A DNA stretch of 64,000 nt from CAYVLA01 sp964549615 [NCBI: uncultured Thermococci archaeon] (GTDB lineage: Archaea > CAYQAE01 > CAYVLA01): contig CAZJVP010000076.1 in NCBI GenBank assembly GCA_964549615.1, forward strand, positions 1 to 64,000, read 5' to 3'. A model generated the notes under the pieces. It was not told the origin of the DNA and ran no database searches. It worked only from the letters and a program-made list of their open reading frames with translations. A program made the translations under genes and the position numbers. Positions 49,094-57,088 of this stretch are shown one piece after another; within the stretch, counting starts at the first letter, position 1; each line of letters starts with the position of its first letter.

Positions 49094-49891
49094 TCACTTG
49101 GAGGGCCGAGAGAACGCAAAGGTGTGGTCGAACTTCTTTAGGTAGGACTCCATCTGCGCGATCCTCTGCTGAAGGGTGCTCTCGGCAGTCTTGTAGTCAT
49201 CCGCCTCGACGGTAACCCTGTACCTGGGAGGGCCGATTATCTGAACGGCTATCTTCGTCTCTTTTTCCCCGTCCGTGGGCTTGGCCAGCTCCTTCAAGGC
49301 CTCGCGGATCACTTCGACGCCGTTCGGCTCGAAACACTGGAGGGAGATGTATCCCTCGATTTCGACCTTGTGGAGCTCGATGGTGGAGACTATGATGGGG
49401 TAGAGAGCCTCGATCCAGTCCTTGGAGATCCCTCTCTTCTCCAGAACCTCCTTGCCCCCGGCAACGACTTCCTCGAAGGCTGAGTAAACGTCCGGGTACT
49501 CGGCGAGGAGCTTGTCCACGACCTCGGACTTGGCCTGCTCCGGGGTCTTGCCCAGCTTCTTGCTCGCCAGCTCAAGCAGCTTGAGGGATTTCTGCCTCTG
49601 CTTCCATTGTTGGACCTTGTATCGCTTCTGTTGCTCGGTCGTCCTCTTGAGGGACATGTCGATGTGCCGCTTGGCCACATCGACCCTCGTCACCTTGGCC
49701 ACGACCTTGCGGCCCTCTTTGAAGAAGTCCCTGATGTTCTTTACCCAGTTGGGCGATACCTCCGATATGTGGATGAATCCCTCCTTGTCGCCGTACTCGT
49801 CAAGCGTGAGGAAAGCCCCGAACTTCTCGACCTTCCTCACGGTGCACATCACGACCTCACCCTCCTTGGGCCACTCGCTATCGAAGGACAT
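49094..49891 (-). CDS. eif2a: Translation initiation factor aIF2 alpha subunit
   Basis: 265 residues. N-terminal S1/OB domain (WPKEGEVVMCTVRKVEKFGAF ... DEYGDKEGFIHISEVS, residues 8-85), a helical middle domain, and a C-terminal alpha-beta domain. It is part of the aIF2 heterotrimer that carries initiator tRNA. It sits between eS27 and Nop10 in the conserved archaeal cluster. Confidence 0.96.
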   Translation of the reverse strand: MSFDSEWPKEGEVVMCTVRKVEKFGAFLTLDEYGDKEGFIHISEVSPNWVKNIRDFFKEGRKVVAKVTRVDVAKRHIDMSLKRTTEQQKRYKVQQWKQRQKSLKLLELASKKLGKTPEQAKSEVVDKLLAEYPDVYSAFEEVVAGGKEVLEKRGISKDWIEALYPIIVSTIELHKVEIEGYISLQCFEPNGVEVIREALKELAKPTDGEKETKIAVQIIGPPRYRVTVEADDYKTAESTLQQRIAQMESYLKKFDHTFAFSRPSK

Positions 49892-49903
49892 GACCTCTCC
49901 CTC

Positions 49904-50110
49904 CTACTCGAGGACTTCGATTATGCTCGTGCTCACTTTGCCCTTGCCCGAGCGGGGAACCGCGAGCGTGTTCTCGCAGACCACGCACTTCACCAGGCTG
50001 GCCGGAGATCCGAATATCACCTGTTCGTTTCCGCAACTTGAGCACCGCACCCTGAGGAAGCGTGACTTGGGCAGCGGTATGTGCTTCCTTATCCTGTCGT
50101 CCATTCGCAT
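49904..50110 (-). CDS. rps27e: Ribosomal protein eS27
   Basis: 68 residues with the C4 zinc ribbon [28 protein letters not shown], starting eight bases after eL44. Small ribosomal subunit protein. Confidence 0.96.
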   Translation of the reverse strand: MRMDDRIRKHIPLPKSRFLRVRCSSCGNEQVIFGSPASLVKCVVCENTLAVPRSGKGKVSTSIIEVLE

Positions 50111-50117
50111 TCCACCC

Positions 50118-50405
50118 TCAGTCAGTTAGCTCGAGTGCCCTCGCCCTGAACCCGGGCCTGGTCTGGGACTTCTTGCACACCGTGCATGTGAACCTCAGGT
50201 CGTGGCGCTTCGTGGGTTTCTCCCTCTTCTGCTTGGACTTTGGGAAACCGCGCGCTCCCCTCGTCTTGCCGGTGGGTTTGACCTTTCGCCTGAACCTGCG
50301 GTGTCCCTTTCTTAGCTCTCCCCTGGGTTTCTTGCGGGCTCGGGAGATCGAATGCTCCGTGTGCTTCTTGCAGGTCGGACAGTACATGCTTAGCGTCTTC
50401 GGCAT
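50118..50405 (-). CDS. rpl44e: Ribosomal protein eL44
   Basis: 95 residues from ATG 50405 ([19 protein letters not shown]). First zinc pair is CPTC and second is [31 protein letters not shown] lies between. A frame start five codons upstream would overlap the GINS gene and is less like the family. Located on the large subunit near the E site. Confidence 0.95.
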   Translation of the reverse strand: MPKTLSMYCPTCKKHTEHSISRARKKPRGELRKGHRRFRRKVKPTGKTRGARGFPKSKQKREKPTKRHDLRFTCTVCKKSQTRPGFRARALELTD

Positions 50406-50412
50406 CTTCAAC

Positions 50413-51066
50413 CTACTCACCTGCGGGCCTAACCCTTTCTGCCACCTTCCTTCCGAGCAGGATCTCCGATACCTCGCCTGGCAATGCGACGATGTCCTCC
50501 CCTGCGAAGGGACCGTAGGTCTTGAGATCCCGAGCCACGAATGATGGGAACTCCCTTACGATCCTGAGGATCTCGTTGCGTTCCGGCCGGCGGGGCTTAG
50601 CAGCCTCCCTCGGCACGTCTCGGGCTTGGACGGGTTCCGTCTCCGCCGGGCGTACCGCGGGCATCTGCGCCGATTCGGGAATGCTCCCTACCGGGGAAGT
50701 TGCCCCCGGTAGTTCCCCTGAAGGTCTATAAAATCTTTTCTCATAAGACTCGATGACCTGTCTGAGGTCCTGTAAGAGTTTCCGCTCTGGCGCCGTCAGG
50801 CCGGTGGGGACGCGGCCTTCCGTGGCTTGGGCGGCGAGCTTGCTTACTCGAACCTGCATCATCTGCGTTAGGAAGGCCTTCAGCTTCTCCTTCTCGGCCA
50901 GCATCAACGATCTGCGTGGTTCATCTTGGCCCGAGCGTGCAATGGATTCCTCAACCAGCTCGATTGTTTTCGCTAGGTCCGCGAGAAAGCCCTCGGGCAG
51001 TTCCTGCAGATCGACCGAGAGCACCTCCCTCAGCCAGGCCTCCTTGGCCGCCTGATAGGTTATCAA
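50413..51066 (-). CDS. GINS complex subunit (GINS51/Sld5-like)
   Basis: 217 residues from TTG 51066, near-leaderless. A helical N-terminal domain (about 1-120, LREVLSVDLQELPEGFLADL ... LTAPERKLLQDLRQVIESYE) is followed by a Pro/Glu linker and a C-terminal beta domain (ARDLKTYGPFAGEDIVALPG). That A-B domain order is GINS51. GINS activates the MCM helicase in the CMG assembly. It lies next to the PCNA gene, as in many archaea. Confidence 0.85.
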   Translation of the reverse strand: MITYQAAKEAWLREVLSVDLQELPEGFLADLAKTIELVEESIARSGQDEPRRSLMLAEKEKLKAFLTQMMQVRVSKLAAQATEGRVPTGLTAPERKLLQDLRQVIESYEKRFYRPSGELPGATSPVGSIPESAQMPAVRPAETEPVQARDVPREAAKPRRPERNEILRIVREFPSFVARDLKTYGPFAGEDIVALPGEVSEILLGRKVAERVRPAGE

Positions 51067-51088
51067 CGCTAGCCCGGTAGCTCGGCCC

Positions 51089-51101
51089 GTATAAAATATT
51101 A
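51089..51101 (-). promoter_or_regulatory. TATA box of GINS-eL44-eS27-aIF2a-Nop10 unit
   Basis: TAATATTTTATAC on the minus strand lies about 29 bases before TTG 51066. This suggests a leaderless start of an operon linking replication and translation genes. Confidence 0.6.
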
Positions 51102-51121
51102 CCGCGAGGGCTCAGCCCAGC

Positions 51122-51868
51122 CTAGTCCTCGACCCGAGGTGCCAGGAGGAACGCCAGCCTTCCGCCCTCCAGAGGAACGGTCAATCTCAGAGGCAGGTCC
51201 TGGCCCCACTCCAGTTCAACGATGTCCGTGGCCTCCGCCGCCTTGAGCATGTTCTGGATGTAAGAGATGATGTATATCGCCCGGCACTCCTTCTTGACCT
51301 CCATGTGTGCTATGCCCTCGCTCTGCTTGTTCAGGCGGACGTTTACGCTCTCCACGTCGCTCTCCCCCTCCAGTCGCAGGAAGTCCGGCGTCGCCCTGAG
51401 CGTCACGTGGTCTCCTACGATTCCCACATCTTTCAGTGCCTCGGAGAGAACCCCGGCCTCCATCCGGACCGTGGCGGTGAAGGGGATCTGCGGGGTGGGC
51501 GCTGCGCTTTCGCCAAGGTCAAGAAGCGGAATGCTGAACGTGGTGACGGAAATGCCCTCGAACGTGAGGACGAACCTGTTGGTCTGCTCGTCCAGCGCCA
51601 TCCTGAGCCGGTCTCCGGGCCGCGCCCTTCGAAGCATCTTATTCATGTCCTCGAGGTTTAGGCCGATGTTCCTTGTCGCATCCACCTTGTAGGTCTCGAA
51701 GGACTCGGCGGCAAGCTCGAAGTCGACCATCGATATCCTTGCGGGATCCATCGAGTTGAACCTAACCTTGGCCGGACTCACGCAGAATATGCCCTCTTCG
51801 ATCAACGTGGAGATGGCATCGATGCATCTCTTCCAAACGGCAGCTTGAGACAGAGTCGCCTCGAACAT
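51122..51868 (-). CDS. pcn: DNA polymerase sliding clamp (PCNA)
   Basis: 248 residues from ATG 51868 (MFEATLSQAAVWKRCIDAI). Typical PCNA segments are FNSMDPARISMVDFEL, LRMALDEQTNRFVLTFEG and the C-terminal IVELEWGQDLPLRLTVPLEGGRLAFLLAPRVED. It forms the homotrimeric clamp. It starts 25 bases after the small OB-fold gene on the same strand. Confidence 0.96.
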   Translation of the reverse strand: MFEATLSQAAVWKRCIDAISTLIEEGIFCVSPAKVRFNSMDPARISMVDFELAAESFETYKVDATRNIGLNLEDMNKMLRRARPGDRLRMALDEQTNRFVLTFEGISVTTFSIPLLDLGESAAPTPQIPFTATVRMEAGVLSEALKDVGIVGDHVTLRATPDFLRLEGESDVESVNVRLNKQSEGIAHMEVKKECRAIYIISYIQNMLKAAEATDIVELEWGQDLPLRLTVPLEGGRLAFLLAPRVED

Positions 51869-51892
51869 TCGCAACACCCTTGACGAAGAGAA

Positions 51893-52195
51893 TCAACCCA
51901 GCAGCTGTCTGACGCTCCTGTGCAGATCCAAGTCCAACTTGTCCATGTCCTGGATGATTTCCCCTTGCAGCACCGCCTCAGGATCCTTAAAAATCCTTCC
52001 GATCACGCGCACGCGCTGGCCCTCTCTTATGGAGGAAAGCTTCTCCGGGTCGGCCATGACTTGTATCTGGCCCTCCCCATCGTCCAGGGTGAAGCATCCC
52101 TCCCGAAGCTCAAGCGCGGTGCCGAGTATGCGTACCATGACGTCTTGGTCCTTGATTTCTCGGATCCTCCTCTCGACCGCTGGCTGTCGTTTCAT
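51893..52195 (-). CDS. Small OB-fold protein upstream of PCNA
   Basis: 100 residues from ATG 52195 (MKRQPAVERRIREIKDQDVM). A single OB fold is evident: VMVRILGTALELREGCFTLDD, GEGQIQVMADPEKLSSIREG, QRVRVIGRIFKD. It resembles small archaeal RPA/RecO-type OB proteins. Its place just before PCNA suggests a DNA replication or repair role, probably single-strand binding, but it is not assigned to a named family. Confidence 0.78.
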   Translation of the reverse strand: MKRQPAVERRIREIKDQDVMVRILGTALELREGCFTLDDGEGQIQVMADPEKLSSIREGQRVRVIGRIFKDPEAVLQGEIIQDMDKLDLDLHRSVRQLLG

Positions 52196-52234
52196 TCTCT
52201 CCAATATGGGTCTTGGAAGAGGCGATGGCGCTGG

Positions 52235-52246
52235 TTTATATCTATA
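52235..52246 (-). promoter_or_regulatory. TATA box of OB-fold-PCNA unit
   Basis: TATAGATATAAA on the minus strand lies about 45 bases before ATG 52195. Confidence 0.5.
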
Positions 52247-52281
52247 ACGGAGGCCGGCCGGGTCGGATCGCCGGGCATGAC

Positions 52282-53409
52282 CTAGAGGCACATCCCGATT
52301 CTCATGTTCTCCAACTCGCCCTCATCAACGGTGATTCCCAGCCCGGGGCGATCCGGGACGTCGACATGCGCGCCCTCGACCCTGATGCCATCCGCTAGGA
52401 GGGTCGACAAAAACTGCGGCCCGTTCGTGTCGACGGGCAGCGCCATCGGGAGCGTGGAGAAGACGTGCACAGACGCTGCTAGCCCCACGCCGGTCTCCGT
52501 CATGCCGCTGCCCAGGACCTGGATGCCTGCCGACTCGGCGAGGGTGGCGATCTTCTGCGTCCCCAGTATCCCGGACTTGGCGATCTTCAGCACAACCATG
52601 TCGCCCGCATTCATCGTTATGACCCTCAACATGTCGTAATGGGTGAAGACCGACTCATCGACGGCGATGGGGATCGAGCTTATGGCTGATGTCCTCTGGA
52701 GGCCCAAGTAGTCGTAGGTTGGCACCGGCTGCTCGAGACAGACGATGTTCGCAAGGTCGCCTATGAGGGCCAGGAGCCGTCGCAAGGTCGAAGCGTCGTA
52801 CGCCTGGTTAGCATCTGCCCAGATCCGCGCCTTCCCCGCTGCTTCCGAGAGGCATCTCAGTCTATCCGCATCGAGATCCGGCTTGCCCGATATTTTGATC
52901 TTGAAGCAGGTGTACCCCTTCCTCCTTGCCGACCTTGCGCGCCTGGCAAGCGCCTCGACATCACCTGACACCATGTAGCACAGCTCAAGCTTGTCGGTGA
53001 GGCGGCCTCCCAAGATCCTGTGGAGAGGAAGGCCGGATTCCTTGCCGAGGATGTCGAAGAGCGCCTGCTCGACCGCGGATACTGCGAAAGGCTGGCTTGC
53101 GCTGACGGAAGGCGTAATCGAGGAATCGATCTTTGACCTGATCGACCTAACGGAGGAGCAGTCCTCGCGCAGGAGGATCGGCGCGATGTGGTTCTTGAGG
53201 GTCGAGCAGACAGTCTCCATCGTCTCGTAGCTCCAGGTGGGGTTTGGCCTTGACTCGCCCCAACCGGTCTCGCCGTCGGAGGTGGTGAGCTTCAGGTAGA
53301 CGTGCTGCCCAGGCTTGCCGGGCCCGCCCACGAATCCGCGCGAAAGGAGAAAGGGCTCGCGAAACGGTATCTCGACGGGGAAGATCTCGACGCTCGTGAT
53401 CTTTGTCAT
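52282..53409 (-). CDS. Enolase-superfamily enzyme (MLE subgroup)
   Basis: 375 residues from ATG 53409 (MTKITSVEIFPVEIPFREPF). Catalytic KxK in CFKIKISGKP, metal ligands in RIWADANQAYD, VCLEQPVP and IAVDES, and the second Lys in VLKIAKSG are all present. The subgroup includes dipeptide epimerases, N-succinylamino acid racemases and muconate cycloisomerases; the specific substrate cannot be called. No operon partner. The ORF extends 40 codons upstream, but the ATG fits the family N-terminus. Confidence 0.88.
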   Translation of the reverse strand: MTKITSVEIFPVEIPFREPFLLSRGFVGGPGKPGQHVYLKLTTSDGETGWGESRPNPTWSYETMETVCSTLKNHIAPILLREDCSSVRSIRSKIDSSITPSVSASQPFAVSAVEQALFDILGKESGLPLHRILGGRLTDKLELCYMVSGDVEALARRARSARRKGYTCFKIKISGKPDLDADRLRCLSEAAGKARIWADANQAYDASTLRRLLALIGDLANIVCLEQPVPTYDYLGLQRTSAISSIPIAVDESVFTHYDMLRVITMNAGDMVVLKIAKSGILGTQKIATLAESAGIQVLGSGMTETGVGLAASVHVFSTLPMALPVDTNGPQFLSTLLADGIRVEGAHVDVPDRPGLGITVDEGELENMRIGMCL

Positions 53410-53472
53410 GGGCCCTCTTGGATCGGAAGAGTTCTGAAAAGTATTTCCCGAGGTCGTCGTGGGAACGGAGGG

Positions 53473-53486
53473 AAAAAAGAAAGAGG
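53473..53486 (-). terminator. T-rich terminator after FG-GAP gene
   Basis: On the minus strand CTTTCTTTTTTCCC follows the FG-GAP protein stop by about 15 bases. Confidence 0.5.
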
Positions 53487-53500
53487 AGATATGAGGGGTT

Positions 53501-54967
53501 CTACCGCGCGATCTTGCGGGTGGCTGCAAGGAGCCCGAATGCTGCTAGGGGCAGGATGGCGCCCTCGATTATGGGGATCACTGCCACGTTGCCCATGGTG
53601 TTGTAGCCTCTCGGCCAGATCATGTTGTTCGCGTTGTACGCCCCGCCCGCCGTGAAGCAGTAGACGACGGTATCCTCGGAGCAGACGAACGCCCACTCGA
53701 CCTTGCCGTCGCCATCGAAGTCTCCCATTATCTGCTTGACATCGCCCGGGCCCCACAACGGCGCACCGACCGTGGGGTCCACTGGTATGTTCGGGTTAAC
53801 CCAGAGTTGGTCCCATGCGTACTCGATGCTACCCTTCGAGTCTATCGAGAAGATCAGCGTCGTCGCCCTGCCGCCGACAACGTCCATCTTTCCGTCGCCG
53901 GTGAAGTCACCGATCAGCGAGGTGAAGGCGATCGCTGGGGCCGTCCACTTCTTCTTTCCATTGTAGTCCAGACAGTAGAGGTGAAGGGCCAGACCTGTTG
54001 GTCCGATGCCCACGTCAGAGACGAAGACCTCAAGGAACCCATCGCCATCGATGTCCCCGATGGACGGGCTCTCCGAAGCCCAGCCCGTCATCGCGGCGGT
54101 GGGGTCCAGGCTGAAAGTCCATTTCTCGGTTCCAAAGAAAGTAAGGCAGTATAGCTTGAGCTCGTCTGGCACCATAACTAGGATCTCGTACTCGCCGTCC
54201 TTGTCGATGTCGCCAACCGCTGCGGTCGATTGCCCGGGCTTGTTGCCGAAATTGAAGCGCCATTTCTCAACCCCGGAGCTGGTCAAGCAGTAGATCATCT
54301 TTCCGTTCTGGCACGGGATCAGGATCTCAACCTCGCCGTCCTTGTCGACGTCCCATGCGGTGGGCCCACTGTTCGTGCCTTCAGCCATCTGGAACCTCCA
54401 CTTCTCGCGGCCGTCGTGGCTGAGGACGTAGAGCCAGCCAACGCCCCCTGTTGCGAAGATTACCTCCTTCTTGCCGTCACCATCGATGTCAAAGATCGTC
54501 GGGCTGTTGTCCGAGCCTGCCTCAGGGGTGAACTGCCACTTGAGCTGGGGCCTGCCCCCGATAACGTTGAAACAGTGCACCCAGTTGTTCCTGCCTATGG
54601 CGACAACCTCGAGCTTCCCGTCGCCGTCCAAGTCATCTATCGCCGGGACACACATTGGGTCGCCAGGAAGGTTGTCCTTGTCGGGCGGGGGATAGATCCA
54701 CTGGATCGCACCCGTCTTCCCGCTCAGGCAGACCAGCCTGTCGGTCATCTGCTGGAGGCCCTTTCTCCTGCAGAGGAGGATATCAACCGTTCCGTCGCCG
54801 TCGATGTCAGCGTAGTTCATCCCACCGAGAACGCTCTCGTACAGGCCCGTCTGGGCTGTCACGTTCGAAGCCCATTTTAGTGTGAGGCGCTTCTGCGCGT
54901 ATGCGCTTGTCGCTAGAGACACTGCGGCTAGAACCACAACTAGAGAGTACTTGAGGGCCGTTTTCAC
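53501..54967 (-). CDS. Secreted FG-GAP/VCBS repeat protein with C-terminal membrane tail
   Basis: 488 residues from GTG 54967 (MKTALKYSLVVVLAAVSLA), nine bases after GGAGG. Signal peptide ends in AYAQ. About seven D-x-D-G-D-G-x-x-E/D loops (DIDGDGTVD, DLDGDGKLE, DKDGEVEI and similar) at intervals of about 60 residues form a seven- or eight-bladed propeller. The end reads VIPIIEGAILPLAAFGLLAATRKIAR, a hydrophobic helix plus basic residues as in archaeosortase-type or lipid-anchored tails, but it has no recognised PGF-CTERM motif. Probably a surface-attached calcium-binding protein. Confidence 0.85.
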   Translation of the reverse strand: MKTALKYSLVVVLAAVSLATSAYAQKRLTLKWASNVTAQTGLYESVLGGMNYADIDGDGTVDILLCRRKGLQQMTDRLVCLSGKTGAIQWIYPPPDKDNLPGDPMCVPAIDDLDGDGKLEVVAIGRNNWVHCFNVIGGRPQLKWQFTPEAGSDNSPTIFDIDGDGKKEVIFATGGVGWLYVLSHDGREKWRFQMAEGTNSGPTAWDVDKDGEVEILIPCQNGKMIYCLTSSGVEKWRFNFGNKPGQSTAAVGDIDKDGEYEILVMVPDELKLYCLTFFGTEKWTFSLDPTAAMTGWASESPSIGDIDGDGFLEVFVSDVGIGPTGLALHLYCLDYNGKKKWTAPAIAFTSLIGDFTGDGKMDVVGGRATTLIFSIDSKGSIEYAWDQLWVNPNIPVDPTVGAPLWGPGDVKQIMGDFDGDGKVEWAFVCSEDTVVYCFTAGGAYNANNMIWPRGYNTMGNVAVIPIIEGAILPLAAFGLLAATRKIAR

Positions 54968-54999
54968 GCCCACAAACCTCCGCGTTCTGCATGCCGTAT

Positions 55000-55011
55000 G
55001 AAGATAAAAAG
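55000..55011 (-). promoter_or_regulatory. TATA box of FG-GAP gene
   Basis: CTTTTTATCTTC on the minus strand lies about 40 bases before GTG 54967, with GGAGG in the leader. Confidence 0.5.
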
Positions 55012-55094
55012 ATTATGGCAACCAACCAACCAAGCAGGTGAGGCTGTTGCATTGGCTGGGGGTCGCGGCCTGCCGTTGACTACCTAGGCACCGG

Positions 55095-55526
55095 CTAGAT
55101 CGCCGGGTCTTTGCGGGAGGCGGGGGGCTTGCCGGTCATCCTTGCCTCGAGGTTGCAAAAATAGGTATAGAGGCCTTCGATGTGGGAGATCTCGCCCATG
55201 GTGGCTTTCTGTATCCTCCTCCTGTATTCCAGGTCGGGCGCGATGCCCAGCGACCTAGCAGCCGCCTCGGCCGCGCGGGCGATCTCTCTGCCCTCGCGGT
55301 CGTAGTCCGTGAGGATGACCACCTTGCTGCAGATAGGCAGGAGTCCGAAGAGCGGCTTCGTGCTCGCCTGAATGATGGGGGCTCTGATGCCGAGCCTCCT
55401 AAGTGCGCTGGTATCCCTGGGCCCTTCGACCAGTATCGACGTATCCAGCGGCAGCGATCTTAGATCCTCAAGTATCTCGCAGAGGTCTTGGTAGATAGCT
55501 TCCTTGGGTTGCAACGGAAGGCTCAT
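55095..55526 (-). CDS. Toprim-domain protein (UPF0292-like)
   Basis: 143 residues from ATG 55526 (MSLPLQPKEAIYQDLCEILE). Toprim features are LVEGPRDTSALRRLG (catalytic Glu) and VVILTDYDREGREIARAAE (DxD). The short archaeal family with only a Toprim domain is of unknown role; primase or nuclease links are possible. An ATG five codons upstream is an alternative. Confidence 0.88.
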   Translation of the reverse strand: MSLPLQPKEAIYQDLCEILEDLRSLPLDTSILVEGPRDTSALRRLGIRAPIIQASTKPLFGLLPICSKVVILTDYDREGREIARAAEAAARSLGIAPDLEYRRRIQKATMGEISHIEGLYTYFCNLEARMTGKPPASRKDPAI

Positions 55527-55578
55527 TGGGGGCCTAGGCATAAATTTGGTTTTCCCGGACTTTCGGAACGACCTTGCT

Positions 55579-56031
55579 TTACATGGCGGAATCCCGGCGT
55601 TCCGATCCAAGCTGGATCCTCCGGGTGGTTCCCGTCCTCGTCTCAGTCACCACTCCGCTTTCCATGAGCTGCTTCACCCGGCTGGCAACGATCCTCCTGG
55701 ATGCCTTGCCCCTTTCTTGTCTGATGTCCCGGGTGAGCTCGGAGATATTCCTCGGCCCTTTCCTCGCGAGAGATAGTATGATGTCCTTTGCGAGCTGGTC
55801 TTTGGAGATCCACGCGTCCTGGGTGGCCCTCCTGAAGCTTGAGATGTAGGAAAGGAGATGCGAGACCTCGTCGTAGAAGCGGATGCTTCCTCTGAAGAAG
55901 GCGAAGAGACCCCGCACCTCGTCCATCTGGGATTCTTGGGATGCAAGAAGGCTCTCGATCTTTTCGAGCCTGTCCTCTAGCCTGCCTAGCTGCTCTTCGA
56001 GCCTTCTGAGTCGCTGGTCACCTGAGGCCAC
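55579..56031 (-). CDS. Coiled-coil winged-helix protein
   Basis: 150 residues. Residues 1-40 form a heptad coiled coil (RLRRLEEQLGRLEDRLEKIESL). Residues 75-145 form a winged helix (ISELTRDIRQERGKASRRIVASRVKQLMESGVVTETRTG). Third gene of a tightly packed unit with overlaps of 14 and 4 bases. A DNA-binding regulator is likely; target is unknown. Confidence 0.75.
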   Translation of the reverse strand: MASGDQRLRRLEEQLGRLEDRLEKIESLLASQESQMDEVRGLFAFFRGSIRFYDEVSHLLSYISSFRRATQDAWISKDQLAKDIILSLARKGPRNISELTRDIRQERGKASRRIVASRVKQLMESGVVTETRTGTTRRIQLGSERRDSAM

Positions 56032-56275
56032 GGCCCCTCACGATCTCCCTCAGGTGAATCTGGCCGGATCTATAGGCTTTGGAAAGCTCCCTTACGGCCT
56101 GGGCCGGGAGATTCTCTTCGACGAGCGCGCGTCTGAAGGCCTTGGCGGAGGCCTCTCGCTGAGTGAGGTACAGCGCGCCCACCTTGCCTGCTTCAAGCGC
56201 CAGGCCCAGCGCAGCTCCTGCCAGGGAGGCTCCTCGGCGCAAGCGAGAAACGCTCGACATGCTGAAGCTCTTCAT
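56018..56275 (-). CDS. Small hypothetical protein, middle gene of three-gene unit
   Basis: 85 residues, basic, with a hydrophobic glycine/alanine-rich segment (ASLAGAALGLALEAGKVGALYL) and a helical C-terminal half. It overlaps its neighbours by 4 and 14 bases, indicating translational coupling. Family not recognised. Confidence 0.7.
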   Translation of the reverse strand: MKSFSMSSVSRLRRGASLAGAALGLALEAGKVGALYLTQREASAKAFRRALVEENLPAQAVRELSKAYRSGQIHLREIVRGRGLR

Positions 56276-56529
56276 TCGTTCTTTCGTCCCAGTCCTTGGA
56301 AGATCTTCCTGAAGTCGATCACCAGCCCCTTGGACATCTCGAGGGCTTCCTTCTGCTCTATTCCGTTCTCGACCAACGTCTTGTAGAAGGTCGCAATCGA
56401 CTTGGCCATCGTCGCGGCGGTCTCCGGCGAGTAGACGGCGTCAATCAGGTCCTTAATCAGCCCTGGAACCTCGCTTCGCAGCGCCGAGAAGATCTCGGCG
56501 ATCTCCTGTGCGTCCTTCCTTTCGGTCAA
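56272..56529 (-). CDS. Small helical protein, first gene of three-gene unit
   Basis: 85 residues, all helical and acidic/amphipathic (EIAEIFSALRSEVPGLIKDL). Preceded by a TATA-like element about 45 bases upstream. Family not recognised; conserved overlap with the next gene suggests a joint function. Confidence 0.7.
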   Translation of the reverse strand: MTERKDAQEIAEIFSALRSEVPGLIKDLIDAVYSPETAATMAKSIATFYKTLVENGIEQKEALEMSKGLVIDFRKIFQGLGRKNE

Positions 56530-56572
56530 CTCTCTCTCCTCAATTCGTCGCTGGATCCGTTACAGCTGTGCA

Positions 56573-56584
56573 CTTGATAAAACG
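56573..56584 (-). promoter_or_regulatory. TATA-like element of three-gene unit
   Basis: CGTTTTATCAAG on the minus strand lies about 45-55 bases before ATG 56529. Confidence 0.45.
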
Positions 56585-56655
56585 TTGTTGGCCAGAAGTG
56601 GTCAGGCCGACCGCATTTGATGGCGCCGGGCTTCGAGGCGGGCCAAGGGCTCTCC

Positions 56656-57000
56656 CTAGCCGTAAGCGGCACTCTCGGTTTGATCCTTTGGCCCTGCCTG
56701 GACCATCCTGGGACTGGGCATCGTTATCTCGCCGAACCGCGACTCGTACCTCTTCAGGTTCTCTGACATCGCATTGCAGAGCGCCTTGAAGTGTGCCGGC
56801 GTAAGCACTACCTCCGCGACAACGTCCTTGCTCTGGCTGATCCCTCCGCCCGGAGCCGGCTGGGTCATCCATGTATCGAAGAACGTTACCCTGAACTCCG
56901 TCGCCGAATGGTTGACCATGGCGTCGGTGGAAAACACGGCGTTCTTGTCCCTCTTGATGTTTGCTTGGAGCTTCTTTTCCTTGTCCACGTCGTGGCTCAA
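56656..57000 (-). CDS. DUF3467 protein
   Basis: 114 residues if the TTG at 57000 is the start; GTG 56988 is the alternative. The core HSATEFRVTFFDTWM ... VVAEVVLTPAHFKALCNAMSENLKRYESRFGEI matches DUF3467, a small domain of unknown role found in archaea and bacteria. A TATA-like ACTAATAAGC at about 57030-57042 argues against the much longer ORF that begins inside the neighbouring acetyltransferase gene. Confidence 0.78.
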   Translation of the reverse strand: MSHDVDKEKKLQANIKRDKNAVFSTDAMVNHSATEFRVTFFDTWMTQPAPGGGISQSKDVVAEVVLTPAHFKALCNAMSENLKRYESRFGEITMPSPRMVQAGPKDQTESAAYG

Positions 57001-57088
57001 ACCAACATCGCCCCAGACGGCGGTGGCCTTCTTGCTTATTAGTCTTTGGAGAGTCCCGTCCCGTCCCGAGCCGTCGGCCCGGGCGAGC

